Below, piece after piece: positions 50,542 to 58,164 of a DNA stretch of 64,000 nt. The number at the start of each line of letters is the position of its first letter. Position 1 is the stretch's first letter. Position numbers and translations under genes: made by a program. The stretch is from assembly GCA_021821195.1 (NCBI GenBank), contig JAKACT010000002.1:558001-622000 (forward strand), written 5' to 3'. Below the pieces are notes generated by a model, which was not told where the DNA came from, ran no database searches, and was given only the letters and a program-made list of their open reading frames with translations. Source of the stretch: Pseudomonadota bacterium. GTDB taxonomy: Bacteria > Pseudomonadota > Gammaproteobacteria > Xanthomonadales > Xanthomonadaceae.

Positions 50542-51860
50542 ACGCACGGACGATGCAACCCGGCGGCGTGGCCGAATGGCGCTGGGCGCCTGCCTGGGTC
50601 CTGACCTTCGTGGCCCTGTGGCCGGCGCGCGGGATTGCCGAGGCGGTGCTGGTGCTGGGTGCGCTGGCCGGCCTGGTGCGGCTGGTCGGCAGCCGCTTCC
50701 GCGGCGGCGGCGCGCTGCTCAGCGGGCCGGCGTGGGCGCTGACCTCGGTGCTTTTCGCCGCCTACTGGCTGCCCGAACTCATCGCCGCGATCGATGCGGG
50801 TGATCGCCTGCACGCCTTCGGCGAGGTGTTGGCCGACTTGCGTTACCTGCCGTTCCTGTGGGTCGCCGCGGCGGCCGTCGCCAGCGAGGCCGGCCGCCGC
50901 CGCACCTTCGGCGGGCTGGCGGTCATCGCGCTGGCGTGGACGCTGGACGCGCTGGTGGAGGCGGCCAGCGGCACCAGCCTGCTGTTCTGGCTGTTGAGCC
51001 AGGCCAAGCATGCGATCAGCGGCCACGGCCTGTGCACGGCCAGCGAAGCGGGGGCGGCCGATCGCCTGGCCGGCGTGCTGGGGCCGTGCAACCTCAAGCT
51101 GGGCATCGTGCTGGCCAGCCTGTCGCCGTTCGCGCTGGCGGCAGCGCGGCAGCGGCTGGGCCAGCTGGGCTGGCTGGCCGCGGCGTCGGCGATCGGGCTG
51201 GTGGTGATCCTGGCCGGGTCGCGGGCCTCATGGCTGACCTACGGGCTGGTGCTGCTGTGGACCGGCTGGCGCGCGCTCGGCTGGCGCAAGCTGATGGCGG
51301 TGTTCGTGGCCGGTGCGCTGATGCTGGTGGCGGCCAATGCGCTGTCGCCGCAGGTGCATGAGCGCGTGCAGCGCACCACGCTGGCGTTGACCGCACAGCC
51401 GGAAGGCATGGACGCGGCGCTGTCCGGGCGCGGCCGGATCTGGTCGGCGGCGCTGTGCATGGTGCGCGAGCATCCGCTCAATGGCGTCGGTCCGCGCGCC
51501 TTCCGCGATGAGTTCCCCGCCTGCGACCCGCAGCCGGGCAAACCGGCGGCCTGGGGCACCGGCGCCGCGTTCCATGCCCATCAGGTCGTGCTGGAAGTGC
51601 TCAGCGAAACCGGCATCATCGGCCTGTTGCTGTGGCTGGCCGGCGCCGCGCTGGGCTGGCGCGCCTGGCGCTATGCCGATGCCGATGCACGCGAGCGCGC
51701 GCGGCCGGCGATGCTGGCGCTGGTGGTCAGCGTGTTTCCGCTCAATACCCACCTGGCCGCGTACTCGACCTTCTGGGGCAGCGTGCTGCTGCTGCTGGCG
51801 GCCCTGTACGCCGGCAGCCTGTGGGGCCGCGATGCGCCGGCGGTGCCGCCTCAGTCGTAG
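50538..51860 (+). CDS. O-antigen ligase family membrane protein
   Basis: A 440-residue membrane protein with about ten to twelve helices. A Wzy_C/WaaL-like region includes the large periplasmic loop with SGRGRIWSAALCM, HPLNGVGPRAFRDEFP, and FHAHQVVLEVLSETGIIG, where the loop His of WaaL-type ligases would be. It either joins O-polysaccharide to lipid A-core or acts as a polymerase. Start overlaps the GT4 stop. The last ten bases overlap the 3-prime end of the convergent acyltransferase. Confidence 0.78.
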   Translation: MNARTMQPGGVAEWRWAPAWVLTFVALWPARGIAEAVLVLGALAGLVRLVGSRFRGGGALLSGPAWALTSVLFAAYWLPELIAAIDAGDRLHAFGEVLADLRYLPFLWVAAAAVASEAGRRRTFGGLAVIALAWTLDALVEAASGTSLLFWLLSQAKHAISGHGLCTASEAGAADRLAGVLGPCNLKLGIVLASLSPFALAAARQRLGQLGWLAAASAIGLVVILAGSRASWLTYGLVLLWTGWRALGWRKLMAVFVAGALMLVAANALSPQVHERVQRTTLALTAQPEGMDAALSGRGRIWSAALCMVREHPLNGVGPRAFRDEFPACDPQPGKPAAWGTGAAFHAHQVVLEVLSETGIIGLLLWLAGAALGWRAWRYADADARERARPAMLALVVSVFPLNTHLAAYSTFWGSVLLLLAALYAGSLWGRDAPAVPPQS

Positions 51861-52759
51861 CGCGAATGGCCGTCCGGCTGGCGCTTGAAGCGCCGGTGCA
51901 GCCACAGGTACTGGCTGGGCGCCTGCCGCACCATCGCCTCGATCGCCGCGTTGACCGCGGCGGTGTCGGCCACCGCATCGTCGGTGGGGAACGGCGACAG
52001 CGGCTGGCCGACCTGCAGCACGTAGTCCGCGCCCTCGCGGCGGTGGAAGAACGGCACCACCGCGCAGCCGGTCATGCGGGCGAACTGGTGGGTGGCGGTG
52101 ATGGTGGCGGCGGGAATGCCGAAGAACGGCGCGAACACGGTGTCCTTGCCGCGCATGTCCTGGTCCGGTGCGTACCACAGCACGCCGCCGCGCTTGAGGT
52201 GGCGGATCGCCGCGCGGGTGTCGCCATTGCCGAACATCGCGCTGGCGTAGCGCAGGCGCCCGCGCAGCACCGCCCATTCCATCACCGGGCTGCGGTGCCT
52301 GCGGTACATGCCGGCCAGCGGCACGTGGTCGCACAGCAGGCGTCCGCACATCTCCAGGGTCATGAAATGCCCCGACACCAGCAGCGCGCCGCGGCCTTCC
52401 GCCTGCAGGCGCTGCAGGACGTCCACGCCCTCGATGCGGGCGGAGGCGCGCATCGGCGCGACATCGCCCCACCACGCGCGGGCGAACTCGAACAGGCCGA
52501 TGCCGACATCGCGGAAATTGGCGCGCAGCAGCGCCTCGCGCGCGCCGGCGTCCAGCTCCGGCAGGCACAGTGCGAGGTTGGTGCGCGCGGCCTCGCGCCG
52601 GTCCGGCAGCAGCCGCAGCGCCAGCCAGCCGACCGCGGCGCCCAGGCTGCGCTGCACGCGCCAGGGCAGGCGCGCCAGCGCCATGCACAGGCCGACGCCC
52701 AGCCAGACCGGCCAGTGGCGCGGGGCGAGTGACGGGCGGTCGGGTGGGGTCGAGGTCAT
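51851..52759 (-). CDS. LpxL-like lipid A acyltransferase
   Basis: This 302-residue membrane protein is of the LpxL/HtrB family (late acyltransferases of lipid A). An N-terminal helix (WPVWLGVGLCMALARLP) precedes the catalytic HX4E motif (GHFMTLE) and the YAPDQDMRGKDTVF block. Whether it adds laurate, myristate or another acyl chain is not visible. The neighbourhood (waaA on the other strand) supports lipid A assembly. Start ATG 52759. Confidence 0.85.
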   Translation of the reverse strand: MTSTPPDRPSLAPRHWPVWLGVGLCMALARLPWRVQRSLGAAVGWLALRLLPDRREAARTNLALCLPELDAGAREALLRANFRDVGIGLFEFARAWWGDVAPMRASARIEGVDVLQRLQAEGRGALLVSGHFMTLEMCGRLLCDHVPLAGMYRRHRSPVMEWAVLRGRLRYASAMFGNGDTRAAIRHLKRGGVLWYAPDQDMRGKDTVFAPFFGIPAATITATHQFARMTGCAVVPFFHRREGADYVLQVGQPLSPFPTDDAVADTAAVNAAIEAMVRQAPSQYLWLHRRFKRQPDGHSRYD

Positions 52760-52765
52760 GCGTGG

Positions 52766-52771
52766 ATTCTA
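52766..52771 (-). promoter_or_regulatory. -10 box of the LpxL-like gene, leaderless spacing
   Basis: TAGAAT on the minus strand at 52771-52766, six bases (CCACGC) before the ATG at 52759. No ribosome site. Confidence 0.4.
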
Positions 52772-52826
52772 GTGCGTGATCCGTTGCCGCGGCCCATGCG
52801 CATGGCCGCGGGCGGGGCAGCTTCGC

Positions 52827-52832
52827 TATCCT
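52827..52832 (+). promoter_or_regulatory. -10 box of waaA, leaderless spacing
   Basis: TATCCT at 52827-52832 lies seven bases before the waaA ATG at 52840. No -35 box was recognised. Confidence 0.35.
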
Positions 52833-52839
52833 TGCAGGC

Positions 52840-54171
52840 ATGCAGGCCGATCTCACCGAACGCGTGCTGCGCGGCCTGTATTCGGCCGCGCTGTACCTGC
52901 TTGTGCCGGTCACGCTGTACCACCTGGTCTGGCGCGGTTTCCGCCAGCGCGCCTACCTGCAGCGCTGGGACGAGCGCTACGCCAGTTATCCCGAAACCGT
53001 GCCCACGGCGCCGCTGTGGCTGCACGCGGTGTCGGTGGGCGAGGTCAACGCCGCGGCGCCGCTGGTGGACCGGCTGCGCGCGCTGCGCCCCGACCTGCAG
53101 TTGGTGGTCACCACCATCACGCCCACCGGGTCGGAGCGGGTGCGCGCGCTGTGGGGCGACGCGGTCACCCACGTGTACCTGCCGTATGACCTGCCCGGTG
53201 CGGTGGGGCGTTTCCTCGACCGCTTCCAGCCGGTGATGGCGCTGATCGTGGAAACCGAGCTGTGGCCGAACCTGTTGTTCGGCTGCCGCGATCGCGGTAT
53301 CCCCACCTACATCCTCAACGCGCGGCTGTCGGCGCGCTCGCTGCGCGGCTACCGCGTGCTCGGTCCGCTGATCCGGCGCGCGCTGGGCAGCGTGCACCGG
53401 GTGGCCGCGCAGTCCGAGGACGATGCGCGCCGGTTCCTCGAGCTGGGCGCGCTGCCCGAGCGCATGCAGGTCACCGGCAACCTGAAGTTCGACATGGCGG
53501 CGGTGGACAGCGGCGCCTTCGTCGACGAATTCCAGGCAGCGCTGGGCGTGGCGCGGCCGGTATGGATCGCCGCCAGCACCCATGAGGATGAGGAGGCCCC
53601 GGTGCTCAGCGCCCATCGTGCGCTGCGCGGGAGCCATCCCAGCGCGCTGCTGCTGTGGGCACCGCGGCACCCGGAACGTTTCCGCGCCGCGCTGCAAGGC
53701 GCGCGTGATGCCGGCTTCGCGGTGGCTTCGCGCAGCGAGGAGGGCTGGCCGGGGGCGGAAACCGGGGTGTTCGTGATCGACACCCTCGGCGAACTGCTGC
53801 GCTTCTATGCCTGCGCCCAGGTGGCCTTCGTCGGCGGCAGCCTGCAGGCGATCGGCGGGCACAATCTGCTGGAGCCTGCGGCCACCGGCACCGCCATCCT
53901 CAGCGGCCCGCACCTGCACAATTTCGCCGACATCGCGCGGCGCCTGCGCGAGGCGGGCGCGATGCAGGTCGTCGCCGATGCGCCGGCGCTGGCCGCGTCG
54001 CTGCGCACGCTGTTCGACGATGCCGGCGCGCGCCTGCAGCTAGCCGCCAATGCGGCGCGGCTGCTGGATGAGGGGCGCGGTGCGCTGGCGCGCACGCTGG
54101 CAATGATCGAGCCAGCGCTGCCGGCGGCAGGGGCCGCAAACGAAAAGAGCGGGGCAAGCCCCGCTCCCTGA
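52840..54171 (+). CDS. waaA: 3-deoxy-D-manno-octulosonic acid (Kdo) transferase
   Basis: A 443-residue inner-membrane GT30 enzyme that adds Kdo to lipid IVA. An N-terminal anchor (LYLLVPVTLYHLVW) is followed by LWLHAVSVGEVNAAAPLV (catalytic Glu), VETELWPNLL, LNARLSARS, and the C-terminal VGGSLQAIGGHNLLEPAATG and GPHLHNFADI motifs. The last ten codons or so (NEKSGASPAP) are encoded by the terminator hairpin of the convergent tolC gene and look like an unconserved tail. Confidence 0.95.
   Translation: MQADLTERVLRGLYSAALYLLVPVTLYHLVWRGFRQRAYLQRWDERYASYPETVPTAPLWLHAVSVGEVNAAAPLVDRLRALRPDLQLVVTTITPTGSERVRALWGDAVTHVYLPYDLPGAVGRFLDRFQPVMALIVETELWPNLLFGCRDRGIPTYILNARLSARSLRGYRVLGPLIRRALGSVHRVAAQSEDDARRFLELGALPERMQVTGNLKFDMAAVDSGAFVDEFQAALGVARPVWIAASTHEDEEAPVLSAHRALRGSHPSALLLWAPRHPERFRAALQGARDAGFAVASRSEEGWPGAETGVFVIDTLGELLRFYACAQVAFVGGSLQAIGGHNLLEPAATGTAILSGPHLHNFADIARRLREAGAMQVVADAPALAASLRTLFDDAGARLQLAANAARLLDEGRGALARTLAMIEPALPAAGAANEKSGASPAP
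54141..54166 (-). terminator. Terminator of tolC, inside the 3-prime end of waaA
   Basis: On the minus strand GAGCGGGG-cttg-CCCCGCTC (54166-54147) is followed by TTTTCG. It lies 32 bases past the tolC stop and within the last codons of waaA, so both genes share the same bases. Confidence 0.75.
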
Positions 54172-54197
54172 TCCGCCACGGTTGTGCCAGGCGGGAC

Positions 54198-55529
54198 TCA
54201 GCGCGCCGCCAGGGTCTGGTCGAGGGCCTTGTCGGTGGTCAGCAGGCGGTTGATGGCCTCGACGTCGGAAACGTCCAGGGTGCCGGCCGACTGTTCCAGC
54301 AGCAGCCGGCTCTGCAGGAAGTTGTACTTGGCCAGGGCATAGGCCTGCTGCGCGGAGAACAGGGTGCGCTGGTTGTTCAGCACATCGAGCACAGTCCGGG
54401 TGCCGACTTCCAGGCCGACCTGCGAGGCGTCGTAGGCGCTCTGCGCGGACACCAGCGCCAGCCGGCGCGCTTCCACTTCGCTGATGCCGGCCACCACCGC
54501 CTGGTAGGCGCCGCGGGTGCTGCGCTCGATTGCGCGGCGGCTCTGCTCCACCGCGTCGGCGGCGCCGTCGCGCTGGGCCAGCGCGGTGCGCACGCCGGAC
54601 TGGGTGGCGCCGCCAGCGAAGATCGGGATGTTCAGGGTCACGCCGACGCTGGTATTGGCCTTGTTGTCACCAATGAACGCCGGGTTGTCGTACAGGCCGG
54701 GGATTGCCTTGCCGTAGCTCGCCTGCAGGCCGAGCGTGGGGTAGTGGCCGGCGCGCGCGGTCTTGACGCCGGCCTCGGCCGCTTCCAGGTTGGCTTGTTG
54801 CGCCTTCAGCGAGGGGTTGTTGGACAGCGCGTCGCCGACGAAAGCCTCGACGCCCTTCTCCGCCGGCAGCGCCGGCTTGAAGTCGTCCGGCAGGCCCTTG
54901 AGGTTGGCGACCGGGGTGCCGGTGATTTCCACCAGCGCCTGGTAGGCGTCGCGCACCGCGTTGCGGGCGAGGATGGTGCTGGCGCGCGCGCCGTCGTACT
55001 GGGCACGGGCTTCGTGCACATCGGTGATCGGCGCCAGCCCCACTTCCAGACGCTTGCTGGCGAAATCGAACTGCTTCTTCAGCGCGGCTTCCGCGGCTTC
55101 CGCGGCGGCCAGCGTTTCCAGCTGGACCAGCACGTTGAAGTAGGCGGCGGAGGTGCGGGTGATCAGGTTCTGGCCCGCGGCTTCCAGGTTGTAGCCGCCG
55201 GCGCGGTCCTGCGCCTTGGCACCCTGCAGCGCGGTGTAGTTGCCGAAGTTGAACAGCGACTGGTTCAGGCTGACGCCCCAGTTGCCGCTGCTGGAATCGC
55301 CGTTGCCGTGGTCGACGCGGTTGCTGCCGACCGAACCGCCGATACCCGGCAGCAGGTTGGCGCGGGCCTGCACCGGCCGTTCGGCGGCGACGGCGCGGTT
55401 GGACTCGGCGGCGGCGTACTGCGGGTCGCTGGTGCGCGCGTTCTGGTAGCTCTGGAGCAGGTCGTCGGCCTGCGCCGCGGCGGGCAGCAGGACGAGGGCA
55501 AGGGCAAGGGCGAGCGGGCGACGCAGCAT
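54198..55529 (-). CDS. tolC: TolC family outer-membrane efflux channel
   Basis: This 443-residue exported protein (signal peptide MLRRPLALALALVLLPAAAQA) contains the two OEP repeats of the TolC/AdeK type (first starting DDLLQSYQNARTSDPQYAAA, second near NPSLKAQQANLEAAEAGVK). The GVTLNIPIF strand and ALAKYNFLQSRLLLEQSAG end are typical. It should be the outer-membrane exit for type I secretion and RND pumps. The nearby adaptor and pump on the far side of pcm and TetR are possible partners. Confidence 0.9.
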   Translation of the reverse strand: MLRRPLALALALVLLPAAAQADDLLQSYQNARTSDPQYAAAESNRAVAAERPVQARANLLPGIGGSVGSNRVDHGNGDSSSGNWGVSLNQSLFNFGNYTALQGAKAQDRAGGYNLEAAGQNLITRTSAAYFNVLVQLETLAAAEAAEAALKKQFDFASKRLEVGLAPITDVHEARAQYDGARASTILARNAVRDAYQALVEITGTPVANLKGLPDDFKPALPAEKGVEAFVGDALSNNPSLKAQQANLEAAEAGVKTARAGHYPTLGLQASYGKAIPGLYDNPAFIGDNKANTSVGVTLNIPIFAGGATQSGVRTALAQRDGAADAVEQSRRAIERSTRGAYQAVVAGISEVEARRLALVSAQSAYDASQVGLEVGTRTVLDVLNNQRTLFSAQQAYALAKYNFLQSRLLLEQSAGTLDVSDVEAINRLLTTDKALDQTLAAR

Positions 55530-55549
55530 GGCGGGATCCTTGGCGGCTT

Positions 55550-56203
55550 TTACAGGGTGAAGGCGGGCACCGGCTCGGCGCCTGCCAGGTAGGGGAGGTC
55601 GGTTTCGAACAACGATTCGACGCGGCTGCCGTTGACCGTGCGGTGCACCAGCGCCGCCTCCATCGCCGGCGAGCGGCCGTGCACCACGAACATGCGGCCG
55701 CCCGGGTTGAGCCATTCGACGAACCGCGCCGGGATGCTGGCCACCGCTGCGCCGACGCAGATCACGTCGAAGCTGCGGCCCGGGTTCCAGTCGAAGGCGT
55801 CGGCGGCGCGCACGCTGGCGTTGCCGAAGCCCTGCGCCGCCAGCCGCGCCTGCGCGGCTTCGGCGAGGTCGGCATGGCGTTCAATGGCGACCACTTCGCG
55901 CGCCAGCCGGGCCAGGCAGGCGGTCAGGTAGCCGCTGCCGGCGCCGATCTCCAGCACGCTCTCGGTCGCGGTGGGCAGCAGCGCCTGCAGGATCCGGCCT
56001 TCCAGCACCGGCTTCAGCATGGTTTCGCCGTGGCCAACCGGAAGAGCGGTGTCGGCATACGCCAGCCCGCGCAGCGATTCGGCGACGAAGGCCTCGCGCG
56101 GCATCCGCGCCAGCGTGTCGAGCACGCGGACATCCAGCACGTCCCAGGGACGGATCTGCTGTTCCACCATGTTTTCACGGGCGCGGGCGAAGTCGATGCT
56201 CAT
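55550..56203 (-). CDS. pcm: Protein-L-isoaspartate O-methyltransferase family protein
   Basis: The 217-residue SAM enzyme has the PCMT layout: VEQQIRPWDVLD, REAFVAESLRGLAY, motif I VLEIGAGSGYLTACLA and FDVICVGAAVASIP. The canonical PCMT sequence with the isoAsp-binding loop is altered (LPVGHGETMLKPVLEGRIL, in place of the usual GHGQTISQP), so it is a divergent member, as is common beside tolC in this family. Start ATG 56203. Confidence 0.8.
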   Translation of the reverse strand: MSIDFARARENMVEQQIRPWDVLDVRVLDTLARMPREAFVAESLRGLAYADTALPVGHGETMLKPVLEGRILQALLPTATESVLEIGAGSGYLTACLARLAREVVAIERHADLAEAAQARLAAQGFGNASVRAADAFDWNPGRSFDVICVGAAVASIPARFVEWLNPGGRMFVVHGRSPAMEAALVHRTVNGSRVESLFETDLPYLAGAEPVPAFTL

Positions 56204-56350
56204 GCGGGGATAAATCCGTTGCGGGGAACCGGGCATTGTAGTACCGCCAGCCCCGGTCTGGCGGGCAGTCTGGCCGTACCGGTACACCAGCACGCAGTGC
56301 CGGAAGTCATCGCCACCAAGGGCAGGGCGGGGCTTCGTTCAGCCTGTCGG

Positions 56351-56995
56351 TTAGCGTTTCGCATAGGCGCGCAGGAACAGCTCCACCACGCCGGCGACGT
56401 GCTCCTGCGGGGTGTCGTGGCGGCCGCTGCAGCAGTAGCCGAACACCGCCTGCGCATGCGGTTCGCCCTTGAGCAGGGTGAAGAACTGGCTGGCGGCGCG
56501 GGCGGGATCCTCGATCTCCAGCTCGCCGGCGGCGATGCGCCGCTCCAGCAGCGCGGTGAAGCTGTTCTGCACGCGCTGCGGTCCGGCTTCCCAGAACACC
56601 GCCGGCATGTGGCTGCCGGTGATCTGCGGCGAGCACAGGATGCGGTGGCCGGCGATGGCCTCGGGGGTCATGATCATCGCGAAGAACGCCTCGCCGATGT
56701 CGACCAGGCGCTCGCGCAGCGGCACCCCGGGGTGCGGTTCGAACAGCCGGGTGGGCATCCCCAGTTCGCAGTGCGCGCGCACCGCCTCCGCGAACAGCCG
56801 GTCCTTGTCGCCGAAGTGGCTGTAGACGGTGAGCTTGGACACCCCGGCTTCGGCCGCGATCTGGTCCATGCTGGCGCCGTCGAAGCCTTGCAGCACGAAC
56901 AGGCGCTTGGCGGCATCCAGGATCGCCGCGCGCTTGGCCAGGTCCTTCGGGCGGCCGGGGCCTGCGGGTTTGCTTTCAGCGGCGTTGCGGGTCAT
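56351..56995 (-). CDS. TetR family transcriptional regulator
   Basis: A 214-residue repressor. The N-terminal helix-turn-helix is clear (ILDAAKRLFVLQGFDGASMD followed by QIAAEAGVSKLTVYSHFGDK). The C-terminal ligand domain ends FLRAYAKR and resembles the TetR_C group found with RND pumps. It is divergent from the adaptor gene with 80 bases between starts, so it most likely represses the pump and itself. An effector is not known. Confidence 0.88.
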   Translation of the reverse strand: MTRNAAESKPAGPGRPKDLAKRAAILDAAKRLFVLQGFDGASMDQIAAEAGVSKLTVYSHFGDKDRLFAEAVRAHCELGMPTRLFEPHPGVPLRERLVDIGEAFFAMIMTPEAIAGHRILCSPQITGSHMPAVFWEAGPQRVQNSFTALLERRIAAGELEIEDPARAASQFFTLLKGEPHAQAVFGYCCSGRHDTPQEHVAGVVELFLRAYAKR

Positions 56996-57017
56996 GCCTT
57001 GGATAGTGGACTGCGGA

Positions 57018-57050
57018 GTTTTACAACTATACCATACCCGCCAGTTCAAT
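57018..57050. promoter_or_regulatory. Shared control region of TetR and efflux genes
   Basis: This AT-rich stretch (TTTTACAACTATACCATACC onward) holds overlapping -10-like elements in both directions (TATAGT and TATGGT on the minus strand, AATATA on the plus strand) and a short TATACCATA palindrome-like core. It is the likely TetR operator; the exact site is not defined. Confidence 0.35.
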
Positions 57051-57075
57051 ATAGGCGCAGGCCGACGGAGCGGGC

Positions 57076-58161
57076 ATGGAGCTGGAAGGAAACAAGCTGC
57101 GCAAGCCACGGGCGCGTTCGCTGGCCGTCTGCGCGCTGGTAGTGCTGACCCTGGGCGCCTGCGGGCGCGACCCGCAACCCGCCGAGGCGGTGCGCACGGT
57201 GCTGGTGGTGCAGCCGGGGGCCGCTGCCGGGATGGCGGCGGAAGCCTTCGCCGGCGAGGTGCATGCGCATCAGGAAAGCGCGCTGGCGTTCCGCGTCGGC
57301 GGCAACCTGGTGCGGCGGCTGGTCGATGCCGGCGCAGCGGTGAAGCAGGGCCAGCTGCTGGCGGAACTGGATCCGGGCGATGCGCGCCTGCAGGCCAGCG
57401 CCGCGCAGGCCGACATGGCCCGCCTTGGCGGCGATCTGGAACGTTACCGCAAGCTGCTGGCGCAGAAGCTGATCAGCCAGTCGGCGTTCGATGCGCAGCA
57501 GGCGGCTTACCGCGCCGCCCGCGCCAAGTACGAGTTGATGCGCAACCAGGACGACTACACCCGCCTGCGGGCGCCGCGCGACGGCGTGATCGCCAGCCGC
57601 CAGGCCGAGGCCGGGCAAGTGGTGGCGGCCGGGCAGCCGATCTTCCTGCTGGCCGCCGACGGTGGCCGCGAGGTCGCCATCGGCCTGCCGGAAGCGCGCA
57701 TCCGCGATTTCCACACCGGCCAGCCGGCGGTGGTGGAGCTGTGGAGTGCGCCCGGCAGGCGCCTGCCCGGGCATATCCGCGAGATCGCCGCGGCGGCCGA
57801 TCCGCAGACCCGCACCTACGCCGCGCGCGTCGCCCTGGACGGGGCGATGGCGGCGGACGCCGGGCTCGGCCAGAGCGCGCGGGTGTTCATCAACGGTGCC
57901 GCGGGAAGTGGTCTGCGCCTGCCGCTGGCGGCGGTGCAGCGCGGCGACGGCGGCGCCACCGCGGTATGGGTGGTGCAGGACGGTAAGGTCCACCAGCGCG
58001 CGGTGCGGCTGGGCGGCTACGGCGAGGACAGCGTGCCGGTGCTGGAGGGTGTCGGCGTGGGTGACTGGGTGGTGGCCGCCGGCGGCCACCTGCTGCGCGA
58101 GGGCGAGTCGGTGCAACCGGTCGACCGGCGCAACCGCCCGGTCGCGGCCGGGACGCGCTGA
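57076..58161 (+). CDS. RND efflux periplasmic adaptor (membrane fusion protein)
   Basis: The 361-residue lipoprotein has a signal peptide and lipobox (LVVLTLGAC). Domains follow in order: barrel-sandwich hybrid half (FRVGGNLVRRLVDAGAAVKQ), alpha-helical hairpin (about 110-160), second lipoyl half (LRAPRDGVIASRQAEAGQVV), beta-barrel and membrane-proximal domains. It links the RND pump to an outer-membrane channel, probably the TolC encoded 1.5 kb away. It is four bases from the pump gene. Confidence 0.92.
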   Translation: MELEGNKLRKPRARSLAVCALVVLTLGACGRDPQPAEAVRTVLVVQPGAAAGMAAEAFAGEVHAHQESALAFRVGGNLVRRLVDAGAAVKQGQLLAELDPGDARLQASAAQADMARLGGDLERYRKLLAQKLISQSAFDAQQAAYRAARAKYELMRNQDDYTRLRAPRDGVIASRQAEAGQVVAAGQPIFLLAADGGREVAIGLPEARIRDFHTGQPAVVELWSAPGRRLPGHIREIAAAADPQTRTYAARVALDGAMAADAGLGQSARVFINGAAGSGLRLPLAAVQRGDGGATAVWVVQDGKVHQRAVRLGGYGEDSVPVLEGVGVGDWVVAAGGHLLREGESVQPVDRRNRPVAAGTR

Positions 58162-58164
58162 GCC

